Assembly (NCBI GenBank): GCA_964035545.1
Contig: OZ037767.1
Coordinates: 30,866,128 to 30,930,127, forward strand
Length of the DNA stretch: 64,000 bases
Source of the DNA: Bugula neritina
Taxonomy: Eukaryota > Bryozoa > Gymnolaemata > Cheilostomatida > Bugulidae
Direction: 5' to 3'
Below, one piece after another: positions 12,101 through 22,827 of the stretch. The position numbers were made by a program, and so were the translations under genes. Every line of letters starts with the position of its first letter. Position 1 is the stretch's first letter. A model generated the notes under the pieces. It was not told the origin of the DNA. It saw only the letters and a program-made list of their open reading frames with translations, and did no database searches.

Positions 12101-14563
12101 TTAATAACATGTAATAAATATGACCGAACAAATTTTTAAATGCTTGCTTTGGAGCATTGATTACAAAAACAACACATTGTAAGCACAGTTTACTACAAGT
12201 GTGCTGAATATCATATTTTATGTCTTTTGAGTTTTGATTACTCAAAATATTCACAAACTACTACAATATGATAACCCATAATAAATACACTATATGAGTA
12301 GTAGTATGAGCAATGGTAGAGTTAGTACTCTATCCTAATTCCTAACTTGAATTTACTTTTCTAGCTGCTCAATGAACTTGAATTTGTAAAGCAGCTGAAA
12401 ATTTGCTTTAGTTCTAACAGCTATTTTAGCTTGATAACGTTTTGAAATAAAGCAATCACCTTTCAAACTAAAATAAAGAAACTGAAGCTAGAAGTAACAT
12501 TTCTGCAACTGCTAGTAACCGTGTATAGACTATATGCATCATATTCTATATCTACTGTATGCCATTAGCATGCAGGTGACAGTGAGTGCTTCAGCTGACA
12601 GCAATTCTCAAGTACTTGTACTATGACAAATGTCAGCTTTGAATATGGCTAATTAAACTGAAGATAAGAAAAGCTTAAAACTCTGAGCACTGATGGGAAA
12701 TACTTAATTCACTCACTAATCATGACTATGTTCCCATTACTTTGAAGTAGGCTAGATAGGGTAGACTAAGATAACCTCTGCGTACAAACTATTTCCACTG
12801 AGTGTTTCATTCAGATATTGGACCAAAAAAAGCTTCAATGTAGAGTTTTAGCTTTTTTCTGGCTAAAGCCAACAATGACTAACTTGCTTTACTATTTGTA
12901 TCCAAGGAATTAATTTGCAGAGTAAAACAAAACTTAATTATGATCATGCAGCTGCGTGGCAAGAGGGTTGCTCCAAACATAAATGTTTAAAATATTTCTA
13001 GTTTTGTAAACAATTTTTGGATGCATACAGCTTTAGAAAAAGTTGCATTATGCTCCAGTGTATTAAATAGAAAATATAATTGAAAATGTTATATCACTGG
13101 TGACACTTTTCATTTATCATCTGAAGATGTAAGTCATTTGAATAGATGAGTTCATATAACAGCTGGACAGCAATATTAATCAATAAAATATGATTGTTCA
13201 TTAAAAAGCCTTATAATGAGGTAGCAATACTGAAGTTATAAGAAAACCAATGAATTTATAAAGGTGACACCTTTGTCAAACCACAAGAATTTGCATTTTA
13301 TATCATGTGACCAGCTACTGAGCAGTTTAGCTACTTTGACTCTGTAACTTTAACATAGATCATAGAGAATTTTAAACTCTCACTTAAACACTTTATTAAT
13401 TTTTAATGAATTGAAGGTTCAACTCAGTAGTTTAATTTCTCTTTAATACTCTTGAAGCAGATGCACACACTGTAGCAGACGTGCATAATGTAGGAGATAT
13501 ACACACTGTACAGTAGGTTGACATAACCACACATAATATGCCCAGTCATGCTGAGATTTAATTTTATAGTGTTTTTAAGCAATAAACTGTATTTAACATT
13601 CACTACAAATTTTTGTTCATATTCACTGCTTAAAATTTTGCTGAGTGGCTTACATAAAATGTTATTAACATTCATCATGATTATCACTGAGAACAGAGCC
13701 AGGCAGCACTAGGCAGCACCAGGCAGCACCGATGGCAGCACCGCTGACTCTGTATGTAGCTCTACGCAGTGTGATGTTACCCAGGAAGATATTAATCAAT
13801 ACTGCTTTGTTTTCAAATTGTGAGAAATGTCCTTTTCCATTCTCTGCTTCACTCGTCAAGAATAATTATATCTAGATAATTCTAAAGTTAATTGATTTGC
13901 AATAATAATGATGATGGTTAATAGGCAGATCCTTTCTCCTGGAATTGATTTAATAAACTCATTGACCACGGATGACATCAATGCATACTGCACGCTCAGT
14001 TTAACTCCTCTTCTCTTTCTAGTTCCAGTGAAATCATAACTTATGCCACACTTAGCCATATAAAGGGTTCATCAACTGCAAGTAACAAGCAACATGAATT
14101 ATTGTTACAAAACCTAACATGTTCAATAGTCAATAATCAGTATTATATAATATTATATTATCACCTACAGAATACCTAACAGTCCGTTATGCAATCATAT
14201 TAGTAACATAACTTGTTTAATTAGATTATATTCAGTCTATATAATAACATGCTATATAAAAAGTGGAGATCACAACCTACATCTATGCTATAGAGTATAG
14301 AATGCAAAGAGTAGTAATGCAGGTGTTACAGTCTCAAAACAAATATTTCTAACATTAAAACAGAATATAAGATAATCTACAAATATAATGCAATATATGT
14401 AATGTAATGCCATAGTTATACACAATGTATGTAGCAATATGATATAATATAATATCTATGAGAGAACCGAGCTGTTCCAACTAATCTCATTGTTTGATAT
14501 TTCCTTTCTCTAAATGCAAAAACACTTTTAAACATATTTGGTTGCTATGGTATTTGTTTACAG
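9155..14563. other. intergenic region with short tandem repeats
   Basis: The first ~850 bases are the duplicated 3' flank of the TRIM-like gene. At 11680-11820 there is a degenerate TACCTACACYAGTACCTGTA-type minisatellite, and at about 11930-12010 four copies of an 18-bp ACCTGCATAATWTATTAT-type unit. No exon with convincing splice sites was found, although the 5' exons of the gene ending at 15645 must lie somewhere upstream of 14564. Confidence 0.55.
11680..11820. repeat. degenerate minisatellite rich in TACCTACAC
   Basis: Tandem imperfect copies of a TACCTACACTAGTACCTGTA-like motif with 12 to 18 base periodicity. It produces low-complexity Tyr/Thr and Gly/Thr/Val reading frames on the two strands; these are artefacts of the repeat. 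Confidence 0.8.
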
Positions 14564-15645
14564 GTATCCAAGGATCTAAATATACTCCCCACCCTTGGCA
14601 AATTGGTCTCGGGCCCCAGTCAGGGGGTTTCTTACCAGTACTGAAGGCTAAAACACGGCCTTCAACCGGCTTAAGAAAAATTAGCAAAAGATCGAAACTA
14701 GCCTCTTCTATTCCATCGGATCCGTCTGGTGGAAAGATTATAACTGCCAACACGGCGTCTGTGTTAGACTTGAGCACCATAGTGCCCGGTGGAAATAAAA
14801 AGGAAGTCGTGAAGTTATACAGAGAAAACAGCCTACCGGCAAACTTTCAAGTATTAACACCTCCTGCGTTTAGATATTCGCAGGAGAGTAATGTGGACCT
14901 TGTCCTCTCAAAACTAGACTTACTAGATAGAGAATCAAACTCGGGAAATATTAGTTTGACAAAAACAAATGTCGGTGCAACTCACAGCCAAGTGAGTGTA
15001 GAGACTGAAGATATTAAACAGACTAGTTCCAGTTTGACACCCGCACCTCCACCTTCTCCGAGGAAGCAGACACCAGTCCGAGTAGACAAAACCTCAAGTA
15101 GTAAACATGAACAATTGACAGACAGTAAATGGAAGTTGAATGTTCTCATTCCAGACAACAAATCTGAAGAGGACGAGAGTAACACTTCGGCTGATGAAAT
15201 AGACACAATCAAAAACTCTAATAACCCAAAACCCGCTCTGAGCTTTGCCTCAGATAAGCTATTTGAGCCTCATAACACAAAGAAACTGGGAAACACAACA
15301 TCTGTGTTATCAGCTGGTGCTAGGCAAGGTGGTTTGGTAAACACGGCTACCAAGAAAAGGATATTAAGAAGCAAGTCGGTTGACAAATCAGCTCAACTAG
15401 AAAGTTCCGTAGATGATGCTTCAGAGAGTGATCAGCTGTCTGGAGACAATGAGCTGGACTCTACAAACACTGACTCCTCCAGCACTAAGCTGGCTGATGA
15501 ACCAAAGTGCGTGAGATTCTCGGAGCACCCGGCCAACGTGAAGGAGTATTATCCATGGGAGCCCCCGCAACACAGCATAGTGCATGTGACGCCCAAACCA
15601 CCGCCCCCTAAACCAGCCAAATTTACTCCAGTGTTCCGGCCTTAG
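14564..15645 (+). CDS. last exon of an unrecognised disordered protein with a PP1-docking-like motif
   Basis: The exon opens after an acceptor TTTGTTTACAG and runs 360 codons to TAG; its entering phase needs one upstream base, so 5' exons exist outside this stretch and were not found. The protein is Ser/Thr/Pro/Lys-rich and mostly disordered in character. It has an ordered-looking N-terminal part (residues about 5-110 of the exon, HPWQIGLGPQSGGFLP, then a VLDLSTIVPGG segment and PPAFRYSQ). Near the C-terminus KCVRF fits the [RK]xVxF docking pattern for protein phosphatase 1, followed by a YYPWEPP motif and a proline-rich end. I do not recognise the family. A scaffold or PP1 regulatory subunit is possible but only inferred. 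It is convergent with the pseudokinase gene, whose stop lies 360 bases away. Confidence 0.75.
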
Positions 15646-16004
15646 TTCGGGCTACTTTTGCTCATAGATAAATCAAGAGTAGTATTTTTATAAGATATTT
15701 CCTAAGATTTAGTTTAAATGCACTTGGGTTATTACCCAAGTGCTACATGTATGTTTATGTTAATAGATTACAAATTATATGCACATACATAATAGCTATG
15801 CTAATTTGCAACTTTTATTTATTTATTTTGAGTGCATTGTACAGACAATCAAATTATGGTATTTTTTATCAAGGCCACAAATGCAAAAATATATAATGTA
15901 ATAATATAATGCAATAATATATATATTTTTTAAAGTTCTATCTTCTGGTACTATTGTATGATAAAGTAGTCTGTTTAACTTGCTTCTTACCTGTTATATT
16001 CTGA
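15646..16004. other. shared 3' flank of two convergent genes
   Basis: AT-rich non-coding DNA between the stops of the + strand gene at 15645 and the - strand pseudokinase at 16005. A perfect 11-base inverted repeat (GCACTTGGGTA, TACCCAAGTGC) lies at about 15720-15742 and could form a hairpin in the + strand transcript. Confidence 0.5.
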
Positions 16005-19000
16005 CTAGACGTGATCACCATTAGGAGGAAACGGGTCAGCAGTGTTGGGAGGTGGTAAAGGGAGTAGCGGAGTTTTATTGCGACGTTTCATCTCATTTCT
16101 AACATCATTTGAACCGGGTTTTTCTTTGCTCTTAAATCTGACTGCTTTATTTCTCAAACCTGACTTCTTTTCACCTTTCAGTTTAAGAGACGTCTGCAGA
16201 TTAAACACAAAAAACATACATTTGCTGAAAAATGTCAAAATAATATTCTAAGAACAGTAACAAAATTCATTGTATAAAAAGCAATACATGAGAAACATTT
16301 GTATGTGTGAATGATGCAGCTGTAGCCTGTATGTATATTTGGATAGTGCTTATTTATACCAATAAAATAGTTAAATTGTATACACAATAGGTAAGGCAAA
16401 TGAGTTTAGTGCAGCTTATCATTAATCACAACAGCTGAATGACAAAGTACTGACTAGTAATGGATTAGCCAATTTGTAGCAGCTACGATGAATCAAAGTA
16501 GGGGTTGTCTGCTTTTTGCCCCTGCAAGCTTTTCCCTTGGCCTTCATGGCTAGAATATTTAGTAATACTTTATAGCTTGGAGCGTCTTCAGGACCAGAAT
16601 CACTGTTCTTTACCGCCTGACACACAGCTGATTTTCCTGTCACAGTGTTTGGCTTGTCTGGCAGTGGAGGCAGCACTTTTCCCTGCTGCCAACGTTGTAG
16701 AAGAAACTCATAAAAAGCAAACAGTGGATCTGGTTTCCTATCGAGTACTTTATTTGTTACGTCTCTCTCGGCTAATCCAGTATATGAAGACAAGTATCTA
16801 GTGATGGCATAATTCACCACCAGATTCTGGAAAATATAAACAATGCACACAAAAATCATTTCACGTTACAATGTGCTTAAAACTCACCAGTTAAAGAGGA
16901 AGAATATAGTACATTATAATACAGGTTACCAGGAGATTAGTCGTGATGCAGTAAGCGCTATGTTATGGGTTCGCACCCCGGCAGAACTATTGGTGATATC
17001 AGGAAGCGTATTCAGTCATAAGTACTTCTAAGCTACAAGCTGAAGCTCTAAAACCAAATGTTCCAGCATTATGGTGGGTAAAGCCTTTAGCTCAACTGTT
17101 AAGCCCTCAGGGGTTCTCACAAAATCCCAAGTTTGATAATACAGTGCTCCCTCCACATCTCACTACGCTAAGAGTCCCGAAACCTCAATTTGTGACATAG
17201 TAGAATACCAGATCCAACTCACGAATCCTTTAAATTCAGCTATTTTATCCTTGTATACATAAATACCGGTAAGTCCCAAAATAGGGTCCAAGCCCTTCTC
17301 GTGGCCCGTGGAATGTTGTGGGAAATGGAGGGAGCACCGTATGTTCTAGCAATGATAGGATATTAAAGGGAACACAGTAGCTCACTTGTGCATTACAAGA
17401 TTGAATGTAGATATGGAGTGGTTTGTTCAGTGACTTGCTAAGCCAAGGATGGTATATGAGTTCGGGCAGGGTGAGATACGCCCCGTATTTTTGCTTAATC
17501 AGACGCAGCATCAAATCTTGGCATTCTACAATCACAACTAATATATATCTTGAGGGTGGCGGCAAAACAGCCCCATTCTTTCTTACAAAATATTCAGTGT
17601 CTCAGATTTTTAAAGAAATATATAGCAAGAAACAAGAAACGAACGGTACTGAAATATAATTGCTTCAATTGCAAGGCGAGAAACAGCTGAATGGATGATA
17701 TAAAGAAAAGTAAGCCCAACCTTTTGGAAATCTTTTTATAATTTCTTCTCTAACACTAGCCTGAGGTCTTAGAACAGTGTCTGTGTGGTTATAGACACTC
17801 TCCAAGAGTGAGTACATCACCCAACCTCTACAAACATTGTTTAACTACTAAACATCAATTTATAAAGGATAGGGCAACTTCTATCAACTGTAAACACAGT
17901 TTCAAAGGAGTTACTAATTATATAACATAATTATTTGCTCAAAGGTGAAAAAAGAATGTAAAAAGAATTTTTCAATTGATAAAATGTAATTGGTAATGAA
18001 ATCAATCTATAAAATAGTTTGAACAATGAGCTGTTGAAATTAATGGAGAGCCATGATTGTAAAACTGTAGACAGGTTATAGTGACTTGTACAGCAGTAAT
18101 TCCAGTATTATAATACTACAAGTTCTGTTTTACTGGATGCTGCCTAACTTTACTCACAAGTCTCGGATGTCTTTTCTCTTCTTAGGGTTGGTGATGCCAC
18201 CAGACACTCTACGGCAGCATTCGATACCTGCAGGTACAGGTAAATGTGTATCGTACTCACAGCAACTACACACGAGCACACACATAAATATTCTATATAA
18301 TGCAGAGTATATAATGTAGATTGTAGAATATAGAATGTAGAATATAGAGTGTAAAATATATAATGTAGAATGTAGAATATAGAATGTAAAATATAGAATG
18401 TAAAAAATCTTACCTGATAGTCTAATGTGGTCTACAGAATTGTCAGCAAATATTTTCTTGAGATTGATATTACTACAATATATATTACCACAGTATATAT
18501 TACTACAAGATATATTACTACAGTATATATTACTATAACATATTATATTACCAGTTACTACAATATATATTACTACAGTATATATTACTACAGTATATAT
18601 TACTAGTACAGTATATATTACTATAACATATTATATTACCAGTTACTACAATATATATTACTACCATATATATTATTAGAAAATATATTAACCTAAAATA
18701 ATTTATAGCTAGACAAAAAAACCAACTGTAAATATTTGACCAAAATGATAATTCTAATGATGTCTAATATAGATGCAAAACAACATTTTTATAAAATAAG
18801 AAACAATAAACATTAATTAATAAATACATTAATTACTATACTATAAATAATTACGCTATAAACATATATAAAGAGAAAACAACTACCAACACATACCAGT
18901 GAGCATAGCCCTGTCTATGGAGATACTCTACAGCAGTAACCAGTTGCCTCATTATACCTTTACACTGCATGTGAGTGAACCTAGCAAGTATACAGTATAT

Positions 19001-22000
19001 TATACCTTTACACTGCATGTGAGTGAGCCTAGCAAGTATACAGTATATTATACCTTTACACTGCATGTGAGTGAATCTAGCAAGTATACAGTATATTATA
19101 CCTTTACACTGCATGTGAGTGAGCCTAGCAAGTATACAGTATATTATACCTTTACACTGCATGTGAGTGAGCCTAGCAAGTATACAGTATATTATACCTT
19201 TACACTGCATGTGAGTGAACCTAGTAAGTATACAGTATATTATACCTTTACACTGCATGTGAGTGAACCTAGCAAGTATACAGTATGTTATACCTTTACA
19301 CTGCATGTGAGTGAGTCTAGTAAGTATACAGTATATTATACCTTTACACTGCATGTGAGTGAACCTACCAAGTATACAGTATATTATACCTTTACACTGC
19401 ATGTGAGTGAGCCTACCAAGTATACAGTATATTATACCTTTACACTGCATGTGAGTGAACCTAGCAAGTACACAGTATATTATACCTTTACACTGCATGT
19501 GAGTGAGTCTAGTAAGTATACAGTATATTATACCTTTACACTGCATGTGAGTGAACCTACCAAGTATACAGTATATTATACCTTTACACTGCATGTGAGT
19601 GAGCCTATCAAGTATACAGTATATTATACCTTTACACTGCATGTGAGTGAACCTAGCAAGTACACAGTATATTATACCTTTACACTGCATGTGAGTGAGT
19701 CTAGTAAGTATACAGTATATTATACCTTTACACTGCATGTGAGTGAACCTACCAAGTATACAGTATATTATACCTTTACACTGCATGTGAGTGAGCCTAC
19801 CAAGTATACAGTATATTATACCTTTACACTGCATGTGAGTGAACCTAGCAAGTACACAGTATATTATACCTTTACACTGCATGTGAGTGAACCTAGTAAG
19901 TACACAGTATATTATACCTTTACACTGCATGTGAGTGAATCTAGTAAGTATACAGTATATTATACCTTTACACTGCATGTGAGTGAACCTAGTAAGTATA
20001 CAGTATATTATACCTTTACACTGCATGTGAGTGAGCCTACCAAGTATACAGTATATTATACCTTTACACTGCATGTGAGTGAACCTAGCAAGTACACAGT
20101 ATATTATACCTTTACACTGCATGTGAGTGAATCTAGTAAGTATACAGTATATTATACCTTTACACTGCATGTGAGTGAACCTAGCAAGTATACAGTATAT
20201 TATACCTTTACACTGCATGTGAGTGAACCTAGTAAGTATACAGTATATTATACCTTTACACTGCATGTGAGTGAACCTAGTAAGTATACAGTATATTATA
20301 CCTTTACACTGCATGTGAGTGAACCTAGTAAGTATACAGTATATTATACCTTTACACTGCACGTGAGTGAACCTAGTAAGTACACAGTATATTATACCTT
20401 TACACTGCATGTGAGTGAGCCTAGTAAGTACACAGTATATTATACCTTTACACTGCATGTGAGTGAACCTACCAAGTACACAGTATATTATACCTTTACA
20501 CTGCATGTGAGTGAACCTAGCAAGTACACAGTAAATTTGGTGCAAATGAAAAAAAAAGATTGAATAAAAAGCATAATAAAATTACACGGACTTGGCAAGG
20601 CTTGCTGAGAATTCACTTTAATGAATCAAAAGGTGAGAATATTAGTTTCATTTTGATCAAGAATATCTCAGTGGTAGTGAGAAGTATCATAATGTAAACA
20701 GGTTGAGTTCAGGATATCTCATATGTCTCAGTGTCTACCAACAGAGTCTGGTTACAATCTTGTCTTAATTGAATTGTGTTCAGTAACTCTTCCATAGAAT
20801 GGATACTTGACTATAGATAAAGTACCTGACTATAGACAAAGTCAATGACGGAATAAAATAGTCAGACTAAACAGTGAACATGAAGAAAACACTAATAGCT
20901 AATTATATGTATTGTATATAGCATTGATTTCTCTAATAGAACATAATATAAAGCTCAACTGGAGGACAGTGTAGGCTGAATAGAGGTAGTTGAACCAACA
21001 TGAGGTCATTGACCAGTGAGACTATAAATTAGTCAGGGGAATAGTTTCACACAGCATGCTGAAGTAGGGGCCTCCGGCAAGAGCTCCCAAGGTCAAATAT
21101 AATTATATAGAACTTAGCTCCTAGGCATTTTGTACATCCAAACTAAACAGTGGGTTCAAAAGTGTGTAAAACAAAGAATAAAAAACTACTTGTAGCGCAA
21201 TTGCTGAAAATCATAGCCTAAACTTTTTAATTCAGCCTTCTCTCTGTTAGTGGTAGTGTTGGTATTAAGACTGATCTACGCCAAACCCCAAACCACCACA
21301 TTGCTGTAGGTTGCATATACTGTATACACTTACTTGTACCCACCACATTGCTGTAGGTTAAACTTACTTGTACCCACCACATTGCTGTAGGTTACACTTA
21401 CTTGTACCCACCACATTGCTGTAGGTTACACTCACTTGTACCCACCACATTGCTGTAGGTTACACTCACTTGTACCCACCACATTGCTGTAGGTTACACT
21501 CACTTGTACCCACCACATTGCTGTAGGTTACACTCACTTGTACCCACCACATTGCTGTAGGTTACACTCACTTGTACCCACCACATTGCTGTAGGCTACA
21601 CTTACTTGTATCCACCACATTGCTGTAGGTTACACTCACTTGTATCCACGTTTGATGTAGTCAAATATTGACCCTGAGGTGAGGTCATACACAAGCAGTG
21701 TATAGTCTTGGTAATAGACAATGTCGTATAGTCTGAGAACATGGCTATGATGAATCTTTGCGTGCATATAGCACAACCTGTTTATATCTACATCATTCTC
21801 ATACACAGCCATTGTTACCTGCAAGATAACACTCTACACTAACTGGTACACCCATGCAATCTGGTAAATTGGAAAACTAACCATATATGAACCGAAAATT
21901 AGGTATCGGCTTTCCCAAAATACACATTATTTTATTAGCTCATGGAAATTACATCTCTATACCCAAGTAATTTGTAACAAATTTGTGGTAAATCCATGAT

Positions 22001-22359
22001 ACAATCATAGCTTGAAACATGATCCACATGTAAAAGTTCATAACAACACAACTAAGCTATGTACAACCATTTTTTTAAAGAAAATATTTTTCAAACAGAT
22101 TTTACCAAACTTCATGCTATTCCAATGCAATTGATTATAGTAAAATGTTGAAAACTTAGTAACAACTCAAACATTAATTTAACAAGTAGCTAGGAAATGT
22201 AGATTAGAGCTGTTCATATAGACTAAAACCATGGTCATGTCAAGATAGCTACAGCAAAGGCGTTACCTTCTTCCTCGTAGGTATATGTTTGGCGTGCAAC
22301 ACTATATTCCCCAGACTACAAAATATGCCTCGGCATACTTCATAGTTTTGTATCTGCAT
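16005..22359 (-). CDS. CAMK/AMPK-related pseudokinase
   Basis: Coding exons in transcript order: 22359-22267, 21818-21640, 18964-18897, 18472-18414, 18227-18158, 17827-17721, 17525-17386, 17249-17223 (27 bp), 16826-16455, 16193-16005. All phases fit except between the second and third, so one exon of 3n+1 bases is missing in 18965-21639. Kinase-fold landmarks are present: a glycine-loop-like segment (CSLGNIVLHAK), the hinge (LLVYDLTSGSIFDYI), alpha-E (LVTAVEYLHRQGYAH), alpha-F (DIRDLGWVMYSLLE) and a C-lobe ending in HPWL. Catalytic residues are gone: VAIK reads VTMAV, HRD reads HCN, DFG reads SGI, and no APE is seen. After HPWL, a helical segment (NYAITRYLSSYTGLAERDV, LDRKPDPLFAFY) resembles the UBA-like domain after AMPK-related kinase domains. 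The tail is Lys/Arg- and Pro-rich. The start Met at 22359 precedes strand beta-1, but the frame is open to 22466. A scaffold or allosteric role is inferred. Confidence 0.78.
18480..18680. repeat. short TATATTACTACAGTA repeat cluster
   Basis: Repeats of TATATTACTACARTA, with an 80-base segment (ATAACATATTATATTACCAG and following) repeated twice. It lies in the pseudokinase intron just upstream, in transcript sense, of the 59-bp exon at 18414-18472. Confidence 0.8.
18952..20533. repeat. 48-bp minisatellite carrying copies of the exon's 3' splice junction
   Basis: About 33 tandem copies of a 48-bp unit. On the gene strand (-) each unit contains CACTCACATGCAG followed by TGTAAAGGTATAAT, the same bases as the acceptor and first bases of the pseudokinase exon starting at 18964. 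The last unit therefore includes the functional-looking acceptor. Since 48 is a multiple of three and the unit lacks stops in one frame of each strand, it creates spurious open frames of over 550 codons on both strands. Variants of the unit (CTAGCAAG, CTAGTAAG, CTACCAAG) alternate in a partly regular four-unit pattern. Confidence 0.95.
21293..21647. repeat. 34-bp minisatellite carrying copies of the exon's 5' splice junction
   Basis: Ten copies of CATTGCTGTAGG, the last nine at exact 34-bp spacing. On the gene strand each unit holds (GG)TACAA followed by GTGAGTG or GTAAGTG, the same as the end of the pseudokinase exon 21640-21818 and its donor. The exon-proximal copies keep GGATACAA exactly. 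Each unit also has CCTACAG before CAATGTGGT, so an acceptor-like and a donor-like site flank about 17 bases in every repeat. Confidence 0.93.
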
Positions 22360-22808
22360 TCTTTCAGCTGTGCCTAGATGCTCTTGTGATTCAGAGATAA
22401 AATTCACATTTCTGAAAATATCCCGGTACTTCGCCTTACTAATGTATATCTTGATTTTTAGTTAATGAAAGACATGAAACATTTGAGATTACAGAGCAAC
22501 TTACTTGAGGAAATCTTCCCACATTTTCTTACATTAAAATAAAGAACCTGAAAAAGATTACCAAATATAGAAACAGGTATTGAAGAAATCACAAAAACTT
22601 TAATTCCTTGCAGTGTATGAAAAGCACCATTTAAAGGAGATAGGAATCCAAGCTATTTATTGCATTGAATAAGTTAAAAACACATATTTCAACTAATCTC
22701 TCAGCTTTTTATACAATTTATTATTCAAGAACACTAAAAAAATACTTCTGAATGTTGGCATTTTAGCAACTTTAGACATGCCCGGACTTGCCCGCTAGCG
22801 CAGCTCGG

Positions 22809-22827
22809 TGACGTGCGGCGGCTGAGA
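22809..22827 (+). repeat. left arm of 19-bp GC-rich inverted repeat
   Basis: TGACGTGCGGCGGCTGAGA, in strongly AT-rich surroundings. Its exact reverse complement is at 27078-27096. The arms could be the ends of a 4.3-kb DNA element, but no clear target duplication or transposase frame was found. Confidence 0.75.

Noticed and set aside
13665-14059. Two - strand frames (MAKCGISYDFTG... and MTSEAENGKG...) that might be exons
   Set aside because: Some codon content looks plausible, but no family features or consistent splice pair links them to each other or to a neighbouring gene.
14487-14780. 97-codon - strand frame
   Set aside because: Antisense shadow of the + strand exon at 14564-15645.
16921-17030. 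tRNA-like box B sequence GGGTTCGCACCCCGG, possibly a SINE or tRNA
   Set aside because: Only the T-arm-like part is convincing; a matching box A, anticodon stem and acceptor stem were not found, and no second copy is clear.
18851-20563. Open frames of 564 codons (-) and 554 codons (+) over the same DNA
   Set aside because: Both are translations of the 48-bp array; the unit is a multiple of three without stops in those frames. Only the stretch 18897-18964 on the - strand is an exon.
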